Below are positions 61,940-64,000 of a stretch of 64,000 nucleotides of DNA, piece after piece (positions within the stretch are counted from its first letter, which is position 1; every line of letters begins with the position of its first letter). Position numbers and translations under genes: made by a program. Where the stretch lies: assembly GCF_001717465.1 (NCBI RefSeq), contig NZ_CP017074.1, positions 2,508,873 to 2,572,872 on the forward strand. The letters run 5' to 3'. The notes beneath the pieces were generated by a model. It searched no databases and was not told the origin of the DNA. It saw only the letters and a program-made list of their open reading frames with translations. This DNA is from Luteimonas sp. JM171 (lineage in GTDB: Bacteria > Pseudomonadota > Gammaproteobacteria > Xanthomonadales > Xanthomonadaceae).

Positions 61940-62612
61940 CCGGCAGGTCCAGCGTGTAGCCCATGCCACGGACAGTCTGGATCAGCTTGGGCTCGAAGTC
62001 GTCATCGATCTTCGCGCGCAGCCGGCGGATGGCGACGTCGATGACGTTGGTATCACTGTCGAAATTCATATCCCACACCTGGGAGGCGATCAGCGAGCGG
62101 GGCAACACCTCACCCTGCCGCCGCGCTAACAGCTCGAGCAGGGCGAACTCCTTGCTGGTCAGATTGATGCGTTGCCCGGAGCGCAGAGCGCGTCGACGCG
62201 CCAGGTCCAGTTCGAGATTCGCGATCTGGATGCGCTCGTGATTCACGGACGGACTGCCCCTGCGCAATAGCGTGCGCACGCGCGCGAGCAGCTCCGAGAA
62301 CGCGAACGGCTTGACCAGGTAGTCGTCGGCGCCGAGCTCCAGCCCCTGGACACGGTCGTCAACGCTGCTGCGCGCCGTCAGGAACAGCACCGGAACCTGG
62401 TTGCCAGTGGCCCTGATGGATTGCAGGATCTTCCAGCCGTCGATGTCCGGCAACATCACGTCCAGAACCACCAGATCGTACTTTTCGGTCATGGCCATGT
62501 GATGCCCGTCCAGCCCGTTGCGGGCCAGGTCGACCACGAACCCGGCTTCGACAAGGCCTTTGCGGACATAGTCCGCCGTCTTGTTCTCGTCTTCCACAAC
62601 CAGCAGTTTCAT
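61932..62612 (-). CDS. cusR: OmpR-family response regulator (CusR/CopR-like)
   Basis: Protein of 226 residues. The receiver domain has acidic pocket VEDENKT, phospho-acceptor [11 protein letters not shown] (Asp about 51), and Lys in LVKPFAF. The C-terminal winged helix reads [20 protein letters not shown] and [14 protein letters not shown]. It is closely CusR-like and is co-transcribed with the kinase gene. It probably activates the divergent TolC-family efflux gene. Confidence 0.92.
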   Translation of the reverse strand: MKLLVVEDENKTADYVRKGLVEAGFVVDLARNGLDGHHMAMTEKYDLVVLDVMLPDIDGWKILQSIRATGNQVPVLFLTARSSVDDRVQGLELGADDYLVKPFAFSELLARVRTLLRRGSPSVNHERIQIANLELDLARRRALRSGQRINLTSKEFALLELLARRQGEVLPRSLIASQVWDMNFDSDTNVIDVAIRRLRAKIDDDFEPKLIQTVRGMGYTLDLPDD

Positions 62613-62739
62613 CGTAGCCCGTGCCTCTGTTCGCGCGCCGCTTCCAGCTCTGCAGCGACAACCGCATCGAATAGCCGCGCGACAGCCGGAATGGCTGCCT
62701 ACCCTATAGAGCGCTATCTGCCGTAAGCATGACGCGCGG

Positions 62740-62755
62740 ATTACGTGATTGTAAT
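62740..62755. promoter_or_regulatory. Inverted repeat, candidate CusR/CopR box
   Basis: ATTAC (62740-62744), six bases, GTAAT (62751-62755) lies between the divergent cusR-like gene and the TolC-family gene, in an AT-rich patch within a GC-rich gap. The size and place fit a response-regulator box for CopR/CusR-type proteins. Confidence 0.5.
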
Positions 62756-62840
62756 GTTCGCGTCACCGACCCGACAGCGGCGTCTTCCTAGCATCGGCTG
62801 AAGACAACGTAGACCAATTCCGCAATCGGGGAGCTTTCAG

Positions 62841-64000
62841 ATGAGCGTCCAACCAGGGGCGTGGGTGTGGCTGCGCAGCCGCGCGGTATCCGGCCCGCGG
62901 GCCCGGCTATCGCCGCCATTCGGCTCGCTGCTGTTGACGGCAGTCCTGGCGCTGACGGCCCTTCCCATTGCATCCGCGGCCGAACCGGTCCCCGGCGCCA
63001 ACGTTTCTTCCGTCCGTGACTGGCTGCTGCAGAGCAACCCCCAGCTACGTGCCCTGCAGGCGGATGCCGACGCCGCGGAAGCGATGATCGGGCCCGCCGC
63101 CGCCCTGCCGGATCCGATGGCAACGGTGGAGTGGCAGGGTATCGACCGGTCACATCCGAGCCTGGCTCCGGCCAATGTGGGTGCCACCAGTTACATGGTG
63201 GAGCAGCGGTTTCCTCTATGGGGAAAACGTGGCCTTGCGCGCGACGTTGCCACCGAACAGGCGCGGGCGGCAGGGCTTGAGCGTGACGCCACGGCCTTGG
63301 AGCTACTCGCGCAGGCCGAAGGCGCGTATGTGCGCTACTGGCACACCCGCGAGGCCATCGTGGTGGTGGACCGGTTGATCGGACTGCTGGAGCAGGTCGA
63401 GGAGATTGCCGGCGTGCGTTACGCCCTGGGGCTGGCGGCCCAGCAGGACGCGATCCGCGCGCAGGTCGAACGCACCCGGATGAGGGGCCAGCGGCTGGAA
63501 CGGGTCGCCCAGCTCCGCGAAGCATCCTCCACGCTGAACGCGCTGCTCGGGCGCAGGGCCGATGCCGCCCTTGCCGAGCCTGTTTCGACACCCGAGCTTG
63601 CGGTCGCGGCCAGCTCGGTGGAGGACGCCGGGCGAAACATCGCCGCAGGAAGTCACCCTGCCCTGGAGGCCGGCGCGGCACTTGCCGCAGCGGCCGGACG
63701 CAACGTCGAACTCGAGCGTCGCAACCGGTTTCCGGACGTCACCCTTGGAGTCGGCGCCATGCAGGTCGGACACCGTCTCGACAGTTACGCCGTGATGCTG
63801 GAGGTGGAAATCCCGTTCCAGCAGCGCGCCCGGCGTGCGCGCGAACGCGCATCCCGCCTGGCGGAGGACGCCGCGCTCGCCCGAACCGATGCGGTGCGCA
63901 ATGAACTGGAAGGCCGCCTCGGCGCCGCGTGGGGCCGGTGGCAGGGGGCCCGCGAACAGCGCGAACTGATCGAGCAGACCCTGCTCCCCCAATCGGACGC
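62841..64000 (+). CDS. TolC-family outer-membrane efflux protein, 3' end missing
   Basis: Reading frame open to the window end from ATG 62841 (386 codons seen), with GGGGAG upstream. An N-terminal signal follows an unusually long basic start (LLLTAVLALTALPIASA near residues 38-54). OEP-type helices follow (QADADAAEAMIGPAAALPDP, LELLAQAEGAYVRYWHTREA). It has the CusC/CzcC look, probably the first gene of a copper or silver efflux operon controlled by the divergent CusRS-like pair. The downstream genes lie outside the window. Confidence 0.82.
   Translation, partial: MSVQPGAWVWLRSRAVSGPRARLSPPFGSLLLTAVLALTALPIASAAEPVPGANVSSVRDWLLQSNPQLRALQADADAAEAMIGPAAALPDPMATVEWQGIDRSHPSLAPANVGATSYMVEQRFPLWGKRGLARDVATEQARAAGLERDATALELLAQAEGAYVRYWHTREAIVVVDRLIGLLEQVEEIAGVRYALGLAAQQDAIRAQVERTRMRGQRLERVAQLREASSTLNALLGRRADAALAEPVSTPELAVAASSVEDAGRNIAAGSHPALEAGAALAAAAGRNVELERRNRFPDVTLGVGAMQVGHRLDSYAVMLEVEIPFQQRARRARERASRLAEDAALARTDAVRNELEGRLGAAWGRWQGAREQRELIEQTLLPQSD

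Overview
The window is high-GC gammaproteobacterial chromosome. Gene content, lipoprotein style and synteny (ndk-rlmN-pilF-rodZ-yfgM-bamB-der, orn-tadA, ppsA/ppsR, a dif-integrated inovirus of the Xanthomonas type) point to the Xanthomonadaceae/Lysobacteraceae (Lysobacter, Luteimonas, Stenotrophomonas or a near relative). This is inferred from protein character; no database search was possible.

Region 1 (1-28.3 kb) is an ordinary core genome. It holds nucleotide and GTP enzymes (ndk, guaB, guaA), 23S rRNA methylation (rlmN), type IV pilus and envelope assembly (pilF, rodZ, yfgM, bamB), ribosome assembly GTPase der, molybdenum cofactor genes (mobA, moeA, a rhodanese-MoeB fusion), folD, a complete putrescine-type ABC transporter (potFGHI), tadA, orn, a small mechanosensitive channel, the PEP synthase/regulator pair ppsA-ppsR, an exported methyltransferase with an APC permease, and two tRNA genes (Glu-TTC, Ala-GGC). 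A flavin monooxygenase-like gene beside the tRNAs carries a single-base frameshift.

Region 2 (29.58-36.27 kb) is a complete filamentous phage (inovirus) prophage inserted into the chromosomal dif site, so the window spans the replication terminus. The minus strand carries replication protein, ssDNA-binding protein, major coat protein, tiny coat-like ORFs, adsorption protein, DUF2523 protein and Zot. A HTH regulator on the plus strand runs through the attachment site, so its C-terminus differs between the integrated and the circular phage.

Region 3 (36.3-47.7 kb) is an accessory island with visibly lower GC than its surroundings. It has an SseB-like gene, a KfrA-like DNA-binding protein divergent from a tyrosine recombinase, and then a putative defence operon: Dam-type adenine methyltransferase, HerA-like translocase, NurA-like nuclease with a zinc-ribbon insert, and a KAP-family NTPase. 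A phospholipase D-type nuclease with an unusual C-terminal domain is divergent from it. This is the best candidate for an undescribed system.

Region 4 (48-64 kb) is a metal-resistance island: two CDF-like transporters with a MerR regulator, a czcI-C-B-A-type RND efflux operon, an arsenic cluster (arsH, arsR, arsC, arsB), a MerT-like protein with a cysteine-rich partner and MerR regulator, and a CusRS-like two-component system divergent from a TolC-family gene cut by the window end. Three direct copies of a 27-bp motif lie in regions 3 and 4 and bracket the PLD gene and the czc block.
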